NCBI GenBank assembly: GCA_037355855.1
Contig: CM074758.1
Location: forward strand, 6,793,001-6,857,000
Length of the DNA: 64,000 nucleotides
Reading direction: 5' to 3'
From: Pseudo-nitzschia pungens
Taxonomy: Eukaryota > Bacillariophyta > Bacillariophyceae > Bacillariales > Bacillariaceae
Positions 1 through 13,500 of this stretch are shown in pieces. The notes beneath the pieces were generated by a model. That model ran no database searches, was not told the DNA's origin, and saw only the letters and a list, made by a program, of their open reading frames with translations. Position 1 is the stretch's first letter. The number at the start of each line of letters is the position of its first letter. A program made the position numbers and the translations under genes.

Positions 1-1197
1 GATGATGAGAATATCATCAATATAGACCAGGACATAGTCCAAGTCACCGAGTAGGTTCATCATAACGGACTGGAAGATATCCGGTGCGCATGCGATTCCC
101 ATTGCCAGTCTCTTGTAGGCATACTTTCCCCATGGTAAAATGGTAGAGCAAATCTTTTGGCTCTCCTTGCAGATGGGGATGGTATAGTATCCTTGGGACA
201 AGTCCAGCGCCGTAGCTGATTTGAACTTTTGTAGCCTTTGGATTGTTTCCCCTATTCGTGGTAGTGGGAATGGTTTTCGTTGGATGGCTGCGTTCATCTT
301 CCGAAAGTCAGTTAGGACGCGAATGTCCCCTGTCTTCTTTGGTTGACAGAACGTCGGGGATGCCCATGGTGAGTCATCATCATGGGGGAGTTTCTCCAGG
401 ACTCCAATATCACAGAGCCTGGTGATCTCCTTTCGTAGTGCTTGTTCAAAGGCATGGGGTACAGAATAGTACCTCTGCCGGACCGGTTTGACCCCTGGTT
501 GGAGTTCAATGGACACCGGTTCTATATTTCTGAGTAGTCCCAATCCTCCTCCAAAGAGTGTTGGGAATTTCTTTAGTGTTTTCTTCAAGGCTTCCTTGGA
601 CGCGTCCGTAATCTCCAGGTCATTGACCATCGCGTCTATATCGACTTTGGAGTAGTCGGCGTCCAAAATTTTAGATTGCCTTTCTTCCTCTTTTTGGAGG
701 ATTGGACTCTGTGTGTTGGCAAAGAATACTGCCTCGCATTTGTCCGGGTCCGAGAGCTCCCCCATTCCCTTCATGGGAATGGAGTCACCCTGCCATTCAA
801 TTGTTCGGGAGCTGTATTTTATATCCAGTCCCAATTGTGCCATTAGGTCAGATCCTATGATCACGTCATAGGGTACCTCCTCGTGGTGATGATACTCATC
901 CACTTGGAAGGTCCACTTGATGGTCTTTGAGTTTGAAAACTCTATCAACTTCAGTCCCACTGAAGCCGCGGACTTTGTTCGAAATTTGCCCCCATAGGTA
1001 TTATAGGTGACAGATCGTTGGTCCCGGTTCGTAAGTTGACTGCGGTCGACAAAGTGTCTTAGAATTATGGACTTGGAGCAACCTGAGTCCAGTAGACCCC
1101 GGAGCATCCTCCCCCTTCCTTTATGGTCCAATACCTCCACACAGACGTCCGCAAATCGATTGATTATGCGTGGTCCGGTGTGGATGGTATTGGCCAT
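1..1197 (-). CDS. Ty3/gypsy pol polyprotein, protease and reverse transcriptase, 3' part beyond window edge
   Basis: The minus frame is open from 1197 to base 1, 399 codons, and continues outside the window. It starts with ATG directly after the gag TGA and is in the same frame as gag. Residues 36-40 (LDSGC) form the aspartic protease active site of retroviral-type proteases, which cleave the polyprotein. From about residue 293 the reverse transcriptase block RVLTDFRKMN is visible, then a stretch ending LPWGKYAYKRLAMGI, and the catalytic YIDD at residues 392-395. This order, protease then RT, with these blocks is typical of Ty3/gypsy elements. RNase H and integrase should lie left of the window. 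No stop codon interrupts the part seen, so this copy may be intact. The call rests on motifs read by eye. Confidence 0.9.
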   Translation of the reverse strand, partial: MANTIHTGPRIINRFADVCVEVLDHKGRGRMLRGLLDSGCSKSIILRHFVDRSQLTNRDQRSVTYNTYGGKFRTKSAASVGLKLIEFSNSKTIKWTFQVDEYHHHEEVPYDVIIGSDLMAQLGLDIKYSSRTIEWQGDSIPMKGMGELSDPDKCEAVFFANTQSPILQKEEERQSKILDADYSKVDIDAMVNDLEITDASKEALKKTLKKFPTLFGGGLGLLRNIEPVSIELQPGVKPVRQRYYSVPHAFEQALRKEITRLCDIGVLEKLPHDDDSPWASPTFCQPKKTGDIRVLTDFRKMNAAIQRKPFPLPRIGETIQRLQKFKSATALDLSQGYYTIPICKESQKICSTILPWGKYAYKRLAMGIACAPDIFQSVMMNLLGDLDYVLVYIDDILII

Positions 1198-2634
1198 TCA
1201 GTTGTGGGATCCTTTCTTTTTAAAGGTCTTTCTGTACTTTCTTCTGTACTCTTTGAGTTCCCGTTCGGAGATGTCGATCTCGTCATCGGAGACTCCGTGG
1301 TCAGCTTGGGCCGTGGCCAGTACATAAGAGTACTCGTGGTTCGATAGGTTCCTTCCCCAGTGGGGTTTGGAGTGTTGCTCAGCGTCTGAGTCTTGTTCTT
1401 TTGCCACAAAGTGCTCCTTGAGCAGGTTGATGGTTTCCTGGTCGAACTTCCCCTTCTTGTGGGGACCGCCGGTTAGTTTCCAGCATTTGCCGGCATGGAC
1501 CTTGCCACAGGTCTTGCATAGCTGTTTGTTGCTGTTGTCCACAGGTCGCTTCTTTTTGCCAGGGGACTTCCCGTGGTGTCCTCCCCCAGATGCGGCCTTG
1601 GGGGTCTTCTTGGTGACGCCGGTCTGCTTTTCGAGGTCGGTGATGCGTTGTTGCATTATTGCCTCCTTCCGGATGGTGATTTCCAGGTTTTCGAGCTTGT
1701 CGATAGTGGTGTTAAAGGATTGGGTGTAGAGGTCCCATCCAATGTGTTCCAGCTTCTCGCGTTGGGAGTGGGTCATGTTGGAATCCAAGATTTCCTTCAG
1801 TTCTCCTTGGGTGAAACTTCTTGGTGTTTCCATTTGGTCACTGCCACATTCCCAGAGGCATTCTGGGAGATAGCTTTGGAGTTCGGCCATTCGATTGGCC
1901 CAGGCTCTGATGCCATGTTTGAGGTCCACTCGCATGCCTCGCATGAATCGTCGGAGGACGATGTACGAGCGCTTGCCGTTTTGGTCATTGCCAAAGATTT
2001 TGAGCTTGAGGACATGCATGCATTCCTCCATGATATCCTTCCTGTACTCCTGGGATTGGTAGTACTGGGTGAGGGCGCTTGCGACCTTTTTCTTTGGGAT
2101 TGGAGACTCGAGGTTGTCGGTCTCCGATTCTTTGTCCGATCTCGCCGTGGCTGTGTCGACTTTGTCGGCGTTTGGAGATTTCTCCTTTGCCGTCTCCTTG
2201 GAGGCTCCCGTGGGAGTTTCGGTGGCGTCTTGCCCCATTGATAGCAGGATGTTTGCTTGGTCCCTTTGCTCGATCTCCTGGATCTTTTTCTGTACGTGTC
2301 GGGTGTGATGGACCTTGTGGGTTGGTTCGGCCAAGTAGGTCCGAGCGAGCGTTCGCTGGACAAGTGCGAGTGCCTCAGTAGAGAGGATTCTCTGTAAGAC
2401 GTCCAGTTTCTGGTCTCCGTGGAGTTTGTCATTGCCAGCAATTTTCTGGTCAAAGTCTCTCTTCCAGATAAGGAAGAGTTCTGGTCTTTCAGTACCATTG
2501 AGAACCTTCAGGTAGTCGCTGAATGCGATTCCACCTTGTTCGCTGTCTACATTCATCTTTACGGTGGTGGCGTCTTCCGGCCAGTCCTCCCGTGTGATGT
2601 TGAAAGGTTTCAGTTTGGTTCCTTTGGTCGCCAT
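1198..2634 (-). CDS. Ty3/gypsy gag protein
   Basis: This 478-residue protein begins at ATG 2634-2632. It is rich in charged residues and carries one short zinc-knuckle-like motif around residues 371-383, CKTCGKVHAGKC, with spacing C-X2-C-X3-H-X3-C, slightly shorter than the classical CCHC knuckle. It is followed by a basic GPHKKGK stretch. Gag of this kind forms the cytoplasmic particle in which reverse transcription takes place. The frame ends at TGA (1200-1198), and the pol frame continues without a phase change at the very next codon, ATG. The product would be made alone or, if the TGA is read through, as Gag-Pol. The N-terminal part has no motif I recognise; the call depends on position before pol and on the knuckle. 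Confidence 0.85.
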   Translation of the reverse strand: MATKGTKLKPFNITREDWPEDATTVKMNVDSEQGGIAFSDYLKVLNGTERPELFLIWKRDFDQKIAGNDKLHGDQKLDVLQRILSTEALALVQRTLARTYLAEPTHKVHHTRHVQKKIQEIEQRDQANILLSMGQDATETPTGASKETAKEKSPNADKVDTATARSDKESETDNLESPIPKKKVASALTQYYQSQEYRKDIMEECMHVLKLKIFGNDQNGKRSYIVLRRFMRGMRVDLKHGIRAWANRMAELQSYLPECLWECGSDQMETPRSFTQGELKEILDSNMTHSQREKLEHIGWDLYTQSFNTTIDKLENLEITIRKEAIMQQRITDLEKQTGVTKKTPKAASGGGHHGKSPGKKKRPVDNSNKQLCKTCGKVHAGKCWKLTGGPHKKGKFDQETINLLKEHFVAKEQDSDAEQHSKPHWGRNLSNHEYSYVLATAQADHGVSDDEIDISERELKEYRRKYRKTFKKKGSHN

Positions 2635-3590
2635 GGTTAATCAGTTTTTATTTTAGTTTAGTTTAGTTACAGTATTTCTGTAAGTTGTTATTTGGGGTGG
2701 AAATGAGCAAAAAGTGATTGCTCCAGTTTTTCCCCCTGAGGTTCACTTCCACGCGATACCCCGTGTTGTAACTGATTTTTCTCCCAGGCTTGTACAGTGG
2801 TGGGAGTTGTTTCTCTCTTTAGTTCCCGGGAATCCTGTGGTTCTCCGGAGTTGTTTCTGTTTTTATTTCGTGGGATTCGATTCCCGTGGTTCTCCGGCGT
2901 TGCTTCCCTATTAAGCAATCACCGGGCCGGTCCCACTTCCCGTTTCCCGTGGGATTGGTGGTGTTTGGGTATTCATTATATACCTTTCCGGATATCCGTA
3001 TATTTCGGTTGTGGTTGGCATCCCCTGTTCGGTCTGTCCATCCACTCAGTGTTGGTCCAATTAGTCCACTCACTGGATTATGTGTCACTTTTTCGGCACA
3101 TGTTTTCGTGTTTTTCGATTATTTCCTGTTGTCGACCATGGTCCTGTTTAGGTACTTAGGTGTCTCTGTTGCTGCTGTTGCTCCCTTCTTTGGGCGCCAA
3201 CAGTTGCTGGGGTCGGTCTTCCTTGTGCTGCAGACACTGGATATCCTTCTCCCTGTTTGCTTCTACGCGCCTCCATTTTTTGGCAGTTTCTTCGGTCCCG
3301 TCGGTTTGTCGACCGATCGGTCCCTTCTCTTGCTCATGGTCATCAGCGCTCAGCTTGATTTTAAAATCATGCCATACCCCGGGTCTACTAGTGATTAGAA
3401 TAGTAGTGATATGCAAATTGTGAGCTCTATTGGTTAGTCTATTTGCTACAGTTCTAAGAGCCTTCCGAATCAGCGATTCTGTCGACTCGCCGATTGTTTT
3501 TATCCTTATCCTCAATCCAGTCCCGTGTGTACTCGTGACTGTATTTTGGTGCACGGCATCCACTAAAAAATTGTGATGAATCAATCAATC
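2635..3590 (-). mobile_element. Leader and probable 5' LTR region of the left Ty3/gypsy element
   Basis: There is no convincing gene between the gag start and about 3.59 kb. In minus orientation the sequence contains TTGGCGCCCAAAGAAGGGAG (3198-3179), which resembles a tRNA primer-binding site of the TGGCGCC type. If that is correct, the 5' LTR lies at higher coordinates than about 3200 and the gag leader is 2635-3180. The outer LTR edge cannot be fixed because the partner LTR is outside the window. The short frames on both strands here are not supported as genes. Confidence 0.4.
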
Positions 3591-4530
3591 AAATCTGTGA
3601 AGGTGAACAACGCACAGACACTCGATTCATGACTCACTGATTCATTCACAAGTATCAGTCATTATTCAATCCTACGAATTGATCATCCTTCTCCTTTTGA
3701 AGTTCTGATACAATTCCGACCGTTAGACGAAGTCGGTCTTCTTAAGTATTTTCACGAATAGATAAATTCATCGAACCTACAAGTTTCTCAATTGAGTCCT
3801 TTTGGTTCTAAAACTCAATAGCACACAATTTTACAATCAGCCTAGTTCAAAGGTGTATTGATTGATTGATTGATTGATTCCCAGAATTACATATCGGAGT
3901 ATACTACTGTACATATTAGCATTCCCGGAATTCCAGAACACATATAAAAATTGCGCACCCAACAGAAGAACTAGATCTGCCTCAATGGATGAGGCCTATT
4001 TTGGAATTTGGAATCTTTGTTGACAGAAACAAAAATTCTCTATTGACTGCCTAACTTACCCGCACCTCTAGTACGGGTTTATTTTTTAGCGCCAGCAATC
4101 CCATTCACCTCAAAATTTGTCAGCTTGTTCTTGAAATTGCTATCCTCAACAACAGGGGGGGGGTTTGCTCTCCAATAGAAACTTCTTATTCTTTTTTCTT
4201 TGTTGATCGAAAATAACATGTCACTGGAAATACCTTATTATTTCTACTAATTACTTTCACATGCCAGTCAACCTCGTTACAACAGATCCCAGGCAAAATG
4301 GGCGGCGGTAAGGTTACGCAACACTGTTTCACGGCCTTTTTCTCTAAAGTTTGAAAAGGGTTGGATCAAATCAGGAAAACTCCTATTCAAACAAGAAATA
4401 ATACCGTGTAGTATTATGATTATGATGGAACGAATGTTGGTGGCAACACCGAAACCCGTAGTAATCTTTTATACAAAAAGTACCTTTTGTGCAAAAAGTG
4501 CCCGAATCGATCTGCGCGATCTCCTCGAGT
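3591..4530. other. Intergenic region between the Ty3/gypsy element and the TRRAP 3' end
   Basis: No gene is seen. The stretch is AT-rich with short low-complexity tracts: a run of GATT repeats near 3857-3880 and a G9 run near 4157-4165. It should contain the 3' untranslated region of the TRRAP gene, which is transcribed toward it. Confidence 0.5.
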
Positions 4531-7500
4531 CTAGAGCCACGCTTGATAACCTATTGGAGTCATGCAAAGGTTTTCTGGATCAGTGGCTGCTTCAACCAAA
4601 TCGTTCACTCGTTGATCGAGCGGTTTGCAGTTGCTGCTTGTAGCGATAGTGTGGACGGTGACATTCCCACGCGGTTCGTGACTGATTCTCGGGGCGCACT
4701 CCGAGAAGCGGGATTGCAAGGTATGCACATTTTTGGAAACTCTCTCGATGAGCTGCCTCTCGAGCTCTTGCGTCTTGGAATCTGTTTTCGCCAGTGTTTT
4801 GCTATACCAAGCCAGGATGTCATCTCTCATCAGGAGGCGCAGTATAGGGTCGAATTCCTCGTTGTGTTCCTTCACTGCGCCCGCTATCATTGCCATCGAC
4901 CGAACGAAAATACCTTGAATATAATGCTCACCAAGAGCTCTCTGGATGTTCGGAGTCATGCGGAAAGGCACTTTGTTGAATCCTTCAATAAAACCTTGGT
5001 TTGAATAGGAAATGCGAAAGTCGGGGGACAGCATTTTACCGTTGCTCTGAAGAATGACAAAGCGTTGAGGCGTGCGTTCAACGACCGAAAAAACATACTG
5101 AAGCAAAGAGTTCGCTGCCAACTGCACAGCAAAGGAGCGACGGAACAAAAAGAAATGCTCCGGGCCATCCAGGATCTTCAGGAGGTAGTGGAGCAGTATC
5201 CGATCGTCTACCATCGACCCACGAATATCGTTGTACACCTTCAGTCGCACTTCTTTCTCGGCCTTTCGCTTGCTGTCTTCAGAAGAATCCTGAGAAACTG
5301 CTTCTTTCAGCAATCTCGTCAGCTCTTTCGAGAAGAAACGTGAAACGGCTTTCGGATCGTCCCTCTCGTACCCATACGTTCTCCAGACTTCGTCAAGAGC
5401 AACTCTACAATCAGGGTCTGGGGTCATTCGTAAACGCTGTGCGACAGGTATGGCTGCAGTTGGTTGGAGGTTGATGTAATTCCGCGCCGATACAATGTTT
5501 TGACGCAGGAATTTCTCAATAATATACGACGTTTGCGCTGTGCGCTCATCGGTTCTTGTCCAGTAGGGAATAGCAAACTGAAGCAGGAACTTATAAGTGC
5601 GTCCGTCGCTGCCAATCATGCCACAGCGCCGGACCAGCTGATCGTTGCGACGCAAAACTTCAACGTGAGGCTCGAACCTGATCAATTTCGCATGCAACTC
5701 TGGAGAAGGTTTGATATCCACAGTTTCGGACGAATTCGGACAGTATTGTCCAGGGATTTCGATTGCGGCAGAACCACCACCGTATTCACCTCCAATCCCT
5801 TCCCGCGCCGCTGCATTGGCTGCCGCAAGTGCCGCGCCAAGTGCTGCTTTTCGCGCAGTCGCAGCAGACGAAGAAGTCGATGGCGGTGTCCTGCTACTCT
5901 GGCTCTCATTTGTCGGGCTTCGGTCATTTCCATATGAATAGCGAGTATCGCAAGAACCAGGCCATAAATTCGGAAAGCTTCCATGGAACATTGCCAACGA
6001 ATGAGAAGACTCGATCAATGGCAAAGACCTAGGGGTTCGAGCCACTTGAATTTCCAGTTTTTCCTTCCATTTTTGAAGCTTAGTGATGTATTCTGCGAGA
6101 CGGAACTGGGCCTTGGAAGTTTGATGCGAAGTTCCCTGTTTTCCGTCAGGTGTAGTAACCTTAAAGTCACGTTCAAAATCTGCTTTGTATTTTCGTTTAA
6201 AATCTGCTGTCTTTTTGACCCTCTCGTCTCGCCTATTAGATGAACTCGTTGAATCAGTTTCTCGAAAGAACTTGGCAGCAATACGACTCAAAGTTTTCGA
6301 CCACGATGCTACCATTGCTTCCTCGTCCTCGGCACGTTTTTCATCTGGGAGTGATTGCTTTTCGGCGTGAGATTCTGCTCGCTCCAGAAGAGCAGAAATT
6401 GTTGCCAGTAGCTCTTCCTCGTATGATGGTCGAAATTTTACAATCAGCTCTTCAAGAATTGCTTCCAAAGAACTCCACAACGATGCATGCGACCGGCGCA
6501 AAGTGCTCATCATTTCTTCAGCATAAGCGACTGAAGCCATGTGCTGTCCAGAAGGAATATTACCTCCTTTTGCCCGTTCAACATCTCTCCTTTCAAGGTA
6601 AAAAGCCCTAAGAGAGTAGTATGCTGCTTGTGGGTAAGCTTTCATCACACGAGAAAGTAGAACTCTGATCGTTCTACCTTCTAGTCGACAAAGCCCAGTC
6701 AGTAACTGAGGCATCCATGGAAGCCACACCCAAGGCGGAAGTTTCGTTCCTCGGCTTTCAAGTGTTTGGCATAAAACACCAGGCGAAGAACCGTCTTTTG
6801 TCAACATCCAAAGACACCTAGGAAGATGAATTCGGGATTTCTCATTTGGATCAATTTGAATTGCTTCGATAAAACAACCCATTGCCTGAGCTAGATATTG
6901 GGCAACTTTCTTTGTTGACTCAGTTCTGGATTCACGACTGTTGTCAGTCCCTCTAGCACGCGCATACTCGGCTTGCTTTTCTGTCATCGTCCCCAGGGAA
7001 GAACAAAGCCCTCCCCAACTTATCCATGACTTTGTGTGACTCGGACAAATTTGAACTGAATGACAGTAAGCTTGATTCGACTTCGATGTTCGCCGCAACA
7101 AAGCTAAAAATATGGCTTTAAGTCGAAAAAGTTCGCTCTTTTGTAACGAATCAAAATACGAAAGATTGGTTGTGTTAATAAGATTCAGTCCACCAGTTCG
7201 TTCGAGCTCGTTGTCGGGATTGTTGTAAAGAAGGATTTGCTCGCGAAGCTTCAGATAAACATCAGACACATCCATGGCTCTGCTTTCAGTTATCCGATTC
7301 AGCAGAAGAAAAGCAGTCTAAAATCATATTGAACCAAATGTGAGTATAACAGATAGAGTAAGCTTATCAGATTGTTCAATAAAACGAGTTTTCAAAATCT
7401 CACCTGTTGCATTCCATGTTTTCTAGCAACCATGGACATTCGAATAGCTGTGAAATGATGACCGAAATGGGGGAAATGAACATGTCAGAGACAAAAATCT

Positions 7501-10500
7501 AGTTGGTGTATAAAGTGAATCGCAAACCGGAGCTATTCTGGAAAAACTTACCAGTCCACGGACGATCATGAAGCGTTGCCAGTGTGCTCGGTTCACTCCA
7601 ATGAAAGTTTGACGTAATTGCGTTGAACATGTGAGCACGCCATGTAAAGATTTCATCCCAAACCGTCAGTTCTTCTTCGTCGTTAGGGAGTCGGTGTCTC
7701 CACGCGCTAATGAAGAGTCATATTAGATTTTGTTCTCAATTAATGGAAAAAGAAAAGCACTCAAAGCAACGCCAAAAGAACATTTTCATACTTACTTCAG
7801 AAGGTTTTTCAAATCTGGAAGTGTTTTTCCAGTCGAGTGATTGTTTGTTTCGACCATTATTTGACCGGATTCTCTTATTTCAACCAGCCGATGAAAATAG
7901 TGCAACAACTCAGCATGTGCAAAACTCCCTCCGGAAAACATTGGAAGGTTCTGCCATCTGTACAACGCCAACTGAGAACTTTGAGCGTGAAGATTCTCAA
8001 CATCTCCAAGCTTTCCGTCAGCCACAGCTGATAGAGTTTCGCATATTTTCATCGCTGGATCACCTGATTCTACAGCTGCTACGATACGCGGAGACGAACA
8101 CAGAGATCTCACACTGTCCCAATCTCTTTCCCGCCAAGCACATTCAAGCATTACCTCTTCGTTCTTAGATTGTCTTGCATATTCTGAAACAACTTCAAGT
8201 TGCTGTTCTTGTTGTTGAAGGTTGACCCATCTATCTTCCCAATAATCCATTTCGAAATTAGAAGCATTAATGGATTTATCAGATTCGACCATATCAATTA
8301 AACCAGAATAAGCCTCCAATGCCTTGTCTACTTTTCCATAAATTTCAAGTGATGTAGCATAGCCTGATCCTTGAACTTTGCATGATTTCAATGCCAAATT
8401 CGTCCAAATTTTCGTTTCACCAAGCTGCCGATAGCAGTGTCGCATAGCAAGAAGTATTTTGTCGCTGCGGGTGCATCCTGACTTCGATAGATTTGATGAC
8501 GATAAAACGAAATATTGCTGTTCCAAAATCGATACAACTTCATACCAAGAATTGTAACTCTGAGCCAAAGTTACCAACAAATCAACATCAATGATCGGCA
8601 ATGGATTCAGATATATAATACTTGACAAAAATGATCTGATTGAATTCGTCGGGAGTTGGGCTTCACTGATCTCTTTCTTGAAACTCTGTGAGTGGAAAGA
8701 GCGGGACAAAAAAGTCTCCATTGCAGAGACGACACGATGTTTGATGGCATCGTCAGAAATATTCCTCCACGATGCTGGAAACAGCGCCTGCATTAGATTT
8801 TGGCATATCAAGCTATCACCGTGAGCCAAACGGCATAGTGCATCAATGAGACATTTGGAATTCTTCACCAGATCGGAGTGCTCCCTTCTCAGTGAGTCAG
8901 TGAATGCTTCGTACGAAGAGTGAAGTGAGGGATCATGAACGAGAACCAAAGTTTTGGCCTCAGTAATTGGGTTAGGTAGCCTTCGTTTCATCATAGAATT
9001 CTGTTCTGCTGGTATGAGAGCGTTTCTTTCGTTTTTGGGGACAAGATTTCTCAACAGTATCTCAACAAATACTACCACCCAGTGCCTCCCTCCTAGCCCC
9101 TCAAAATCGCTATGGAAGAGCTGCCAAAGTAAATCTGCAGGCTGACGCCCCTTTCCTTCTACTTGCCGTCGTGATCCCGAAAAAAATGAGAGCATATGCC
9201 CTCTAGCATGATCGTTGGCGATCAACAAGCAGGCTGTTATTGACCGACTTGTAATCATGTCTTCTTGGACGTTTTTTCCATTTTCAACAAGAAGTTCTGG
9301 TTTGTTTAGTAGGGCACTCATGAAATAGCACACAAGATCCGCGAGGGGCTGAGAAACGAGGTCAGAAAGACCATTAAAATCAAAAGAAGAAATCTGCCAC
9401 AGAAAGTTGTTCCGCTCCTTTGTGGTTAGTGGCCCTGAATTTCCCGCAATTATCCATTTTCCTACAACTCGGACAGCAGCAAGAAGAAGTTGCACATTAT
9501 TGCTTATGCAAAATATAGACTGAAGTAGAGATAGTAGTGTCTTTCGGTTGTTTGAAAACAAATACACCATGTCACTGTTTCCCAGAATATCCAAAATCAC
9601 AGCCGCAGACTGTAGCATGCAATCGAAATCTTTTAACTCCTTCGAAAGGTCGTGTTGCTTCCCATGAGCATTCCTTGCGATACCCGCAGCAGGAGAACGC
9701 ATGTTTTCTGGAAAGATTTGTTGAAGAATGCCCGAAATAGGCGTTGAGTACATTTCACGGATGCTCATTGTTCCCGTCTGCGGATTATACGCAACACCGT
9801 TCTGTTTTTGTTTCGCGGCTGCTTGGAGGGTATGCTTCTTCACAATAGTGTTCAAAAGCGAAACCAAGGAGCTGGTAAACACTTTTGGGAAAGACGGTGA
9901 TCCGCTTCCAACTTTCTTGATGATCCCGAGACTGAACAATACGGCGAAATCTTCAGGACGGGATTCTTCTCCGTAAGCAGGCTGACGAAATCTGGTCTGC
10001 CGCTGACTTTCATTGACTTGACTGTGATTCTTCCGATATTCCATGTCGGCATCAGTAAGTAGCTTTTCAAGCCACACTGTAATGGGTCGTACAACTCTCT
10101 CATCTGCGCGAGATCCAAGAGATAAGAATGCGACAAGAAACGGTTCAAGTTTTTCTCGAATGCATGTCGCTGTCGGTGCTTTCGAATAGCGGAAACATGC
10201 ACTCAAGATGCATTTCAATTGACCTGGATTGTCAGCCAAAAATGCGTTATCTGGGTCTTCTTCAGCAAGCATCAAAAACACTTCAAGGCAAGCAGTCAGC
10301 ATATCAGATAAACCGATAACAGCTTTCTTGGTGTCTTCGGGCTTTGGTGATTTCGAATTAGATTTGTCCGCATCCTTCGTATGCTTTTTCCTGCTTTTCA
10401 TCTTATTGTTCTGAGTGAAATATTCGTCATCATCCGCACACATAGACACAACCTTTTCGAAATATGCTGGGCGTATATCGGTACTCTTCCACCTACGAAT

Positions 10501-13500
10501 GATACTTCGAATTAAGAAATGAAGTTTTGGGTTCAGGTTGGATGAAGTAGTATCAACTTTGGGATCAGCGAGGAGTATTTTTAGTCGGATGAGAAAGTTC
10601 AACATTGTTTCAACCATAGATTTATCCAAGTGTAGCGTGGACTCCTCTACAGCGGTAGAACTTGCGCGTGTCGTCACGTTCAGTGGCTCTCCGTCTGAGT
10701 GACCAGATCTTTCGGCAGAAGGAATTGTCGGTGGATCGACATCCATTGCGTCGGCAAAGTTATCGTTTCTAGTCGATGCATTTTCCTTCTGATCATTGTC
10801 CCAAACTAGGACTAGTTCGACTATAGACATCGCTAGAATTCTGTTTTCGGTTGGACTATTTGGTACGTGTAGCAGTCCCAGACGGTTCAGGGAATTGATC
10901 ATGTAGCGAACAAGCTGAGAACGTCGGTGCACAAAAATCCCCGGATGGCGTACAACAACATACCAAACGTGTGCAAGCTGAGGAACAGAATTGCCTTCCT
11001 CGAACATAACTTTGTATGTTTTCTCGATAGCGCTTCCAAAGGCTGGTTTGTCGAGTCTTTTCGGTAGTGCAGAGACCAAAAGGTTGAGTCCCGCTTTCAC
11101 CAAATCCTTTCCTTCGTGTTGATAGGCATGTAAAAGGACATCGTACACACGTAGGATAATATTTTGTTGAGTATCGAAAATGTTGATATATCGACAGAGA
11201 ACAAGGTATGCCCAATTCTTGCAGGATGTATCGTCACTCTTCAAAAGAGACAGACAGAACTTCATCAACTCGTTCCGTCTTTCACCAAACTTATCTGGAA
11301 TAAATTCGAGAAAGAGAGCAGAAATTTGTAATAGGCCCACTTTGAGTCGTTCCCCACAAGGATTAACACTCCCGTTGTGGAACAAGACATCGGTGACAAA
11401 CTTTTGAACTATAGATGATCTGAGAAAACCAAGAGACTCCGGAACAGTTGTATTTGTAACATAGTGTTGATTCTCTGGCACTTCAGGAGTTTCTGATAAG
11501 CGCAGTTGGTTTGATGATGACGCTCCTTGAAGTTCTTGAACTTTTGTACGGAAAGAGGAATGCAACATCGGATATACCACAAGTTGTAAAGAAAGCGATT
11601 TTATTTCTTCGGTACTTTCTCCAGCCATGAGAACAAAAAAACGCTGCATGATTTGTTCCTTTTGTTCCAATCCCAATCTTGACGATGTCTCTTTCAAGAA
11701 TGACCTTATAAACGAGAAATCACCACTCGTAGGTTGTAAAAAGATGCGAATCAGTTCGAAAAGAAGGTCCACATCGCCGGGGGAGTTTTTCGAATAACTA
11801 AGAAGGAATGAAGCCAAGGCTTTTGACTCTCCTTGAAATCTTGGCGATATTGATTCTTCGTGTTCCGTTCGTAGATACCTGCCTTTGCTCCTCCAGAGCC
11901 ACCTCAGCGCTCGAAGAACGTCATTGTGATATTTCAAGTAGGTTGCATCGTGCTTGACCAACGTTTCAATCAGGCAAAAACCTTGAAATTGTAATTCCAG
12001 AGACTCGATTGTCATCGGGTTTGCCCCATCTGGATTATTTGCAAGAGATTCTTGAGCCATCCTTGACTTTTCCACCTCAGCATGATGACGTTTCTTTATC
12101 TCTGCTACTTCCCTTACCCCTCTTTCAAGGGACGCCTTGGCTATCTTATGTTTCTTTTTCGCATCTTCGAAGGCCAGCTTCGCTTCAGGAGATGCATTTT
12201 TTGAACTCGCGGATGATGCTCTTACTTGATAATACTCTTTCGCTCTGTGAAACTCTTGTTGAAGAATTTGGAGCTTCTTTTCCTTCGTAGCAAGATCCCG
12301 AAAAAGCATTGCTTCTTTTTGATCTTGAGGTCTGGGAAATTGCTGGATGCCGTAAAGGGATAGGGATGTGTCGCTCTTTAATGACTTGGTTGGCGACGCA
12401 ATTATGACAGATGCTTTTTCGGAACGAATAATCGCCAGAGGACATTTAAATGAAACATCAAGAATAGAACCGGAGCAATTTGCTCCGCTAAGATATTGCC
12501 GAAGTTGTATCGAACCCTCAAAGTTGACTATGTCCTGGAAGAGCTCTGAGTAAAGCGGTGTTTTCAAACGGTGGAGGAAAAACGATACTGTATACTGACT
12601 GTATTTGTTCAGATAGAGTGCGAGTGGTTTTCTGTAAGGTGAATGAACATGGCGCGACTTGTAAGCAGGAAGACACGCTTCGAGCTTTATTGTGGTCTTT
12701 ACAAGGGCGTCGACAAAGTTCGAGGCGTGCGGAAGCGAAGCAAATAGACCAACAATAGCGGCTGCCACGTCCGGTTCTTCCCCCTCCTTCCATATTTTGT
12801 GTGATCTTATCATACTTGGATTGGTCCATTTTTGCAAGTGGTCAAGCAATTTCTCGCCCAGGGTCTTATTAAACCATGAAGAAAGTAGCGAAAGCAGCTG
12901 TGATAGACCTCTGAGCAGGCATGTCGACAAACGGGTATAGTCTCTTAAATTCAGAAGGACTGGTCTTATACAAGTTTGAAGTAGCTCTTTTCGGAGACGA
13001 GATTTCGACCTGGATCCTTCTGGGCCATCTGTTGTCACGCAGCTTAGTCTAAGTACGTCTCTGAGTGCATCATGGGCAGCAGTTACGGCTTGAATTGGTT
13101 GAGACACGAGCGACCTGAATAGTAGACTTATGATATGTGGCCGGATATTACCTGCATGGATTGAAAAGTATAGGTGCGTAGGTTTAGTTGCAGTTCGCAT
13201 ATTTTTTCCGCGTATTTTTTCTCTTTTTCTATTACTTGAGTTTTTACTTACCAACTGGTGTCGAAGACTCCGCGTCGAAGAAAGCATCAGGATGACCACG
13301 AATTATTGACCGAAGCAACTGAATAGATGAAACACGAAATTGCACTCCGAAAGGTAGCTCCTCTCCAACAAGAAATTTATGTGAGTCGATAGAAAGGATA
13401 CAGTCTCTTCGAAGGAAAAGGGATGATGGGCGAAGTGAGGGATCGATTTCATTAGCATCATTCGTCGTTGGATGACACCTCTGCTCAGTGCCGGGCAAAA

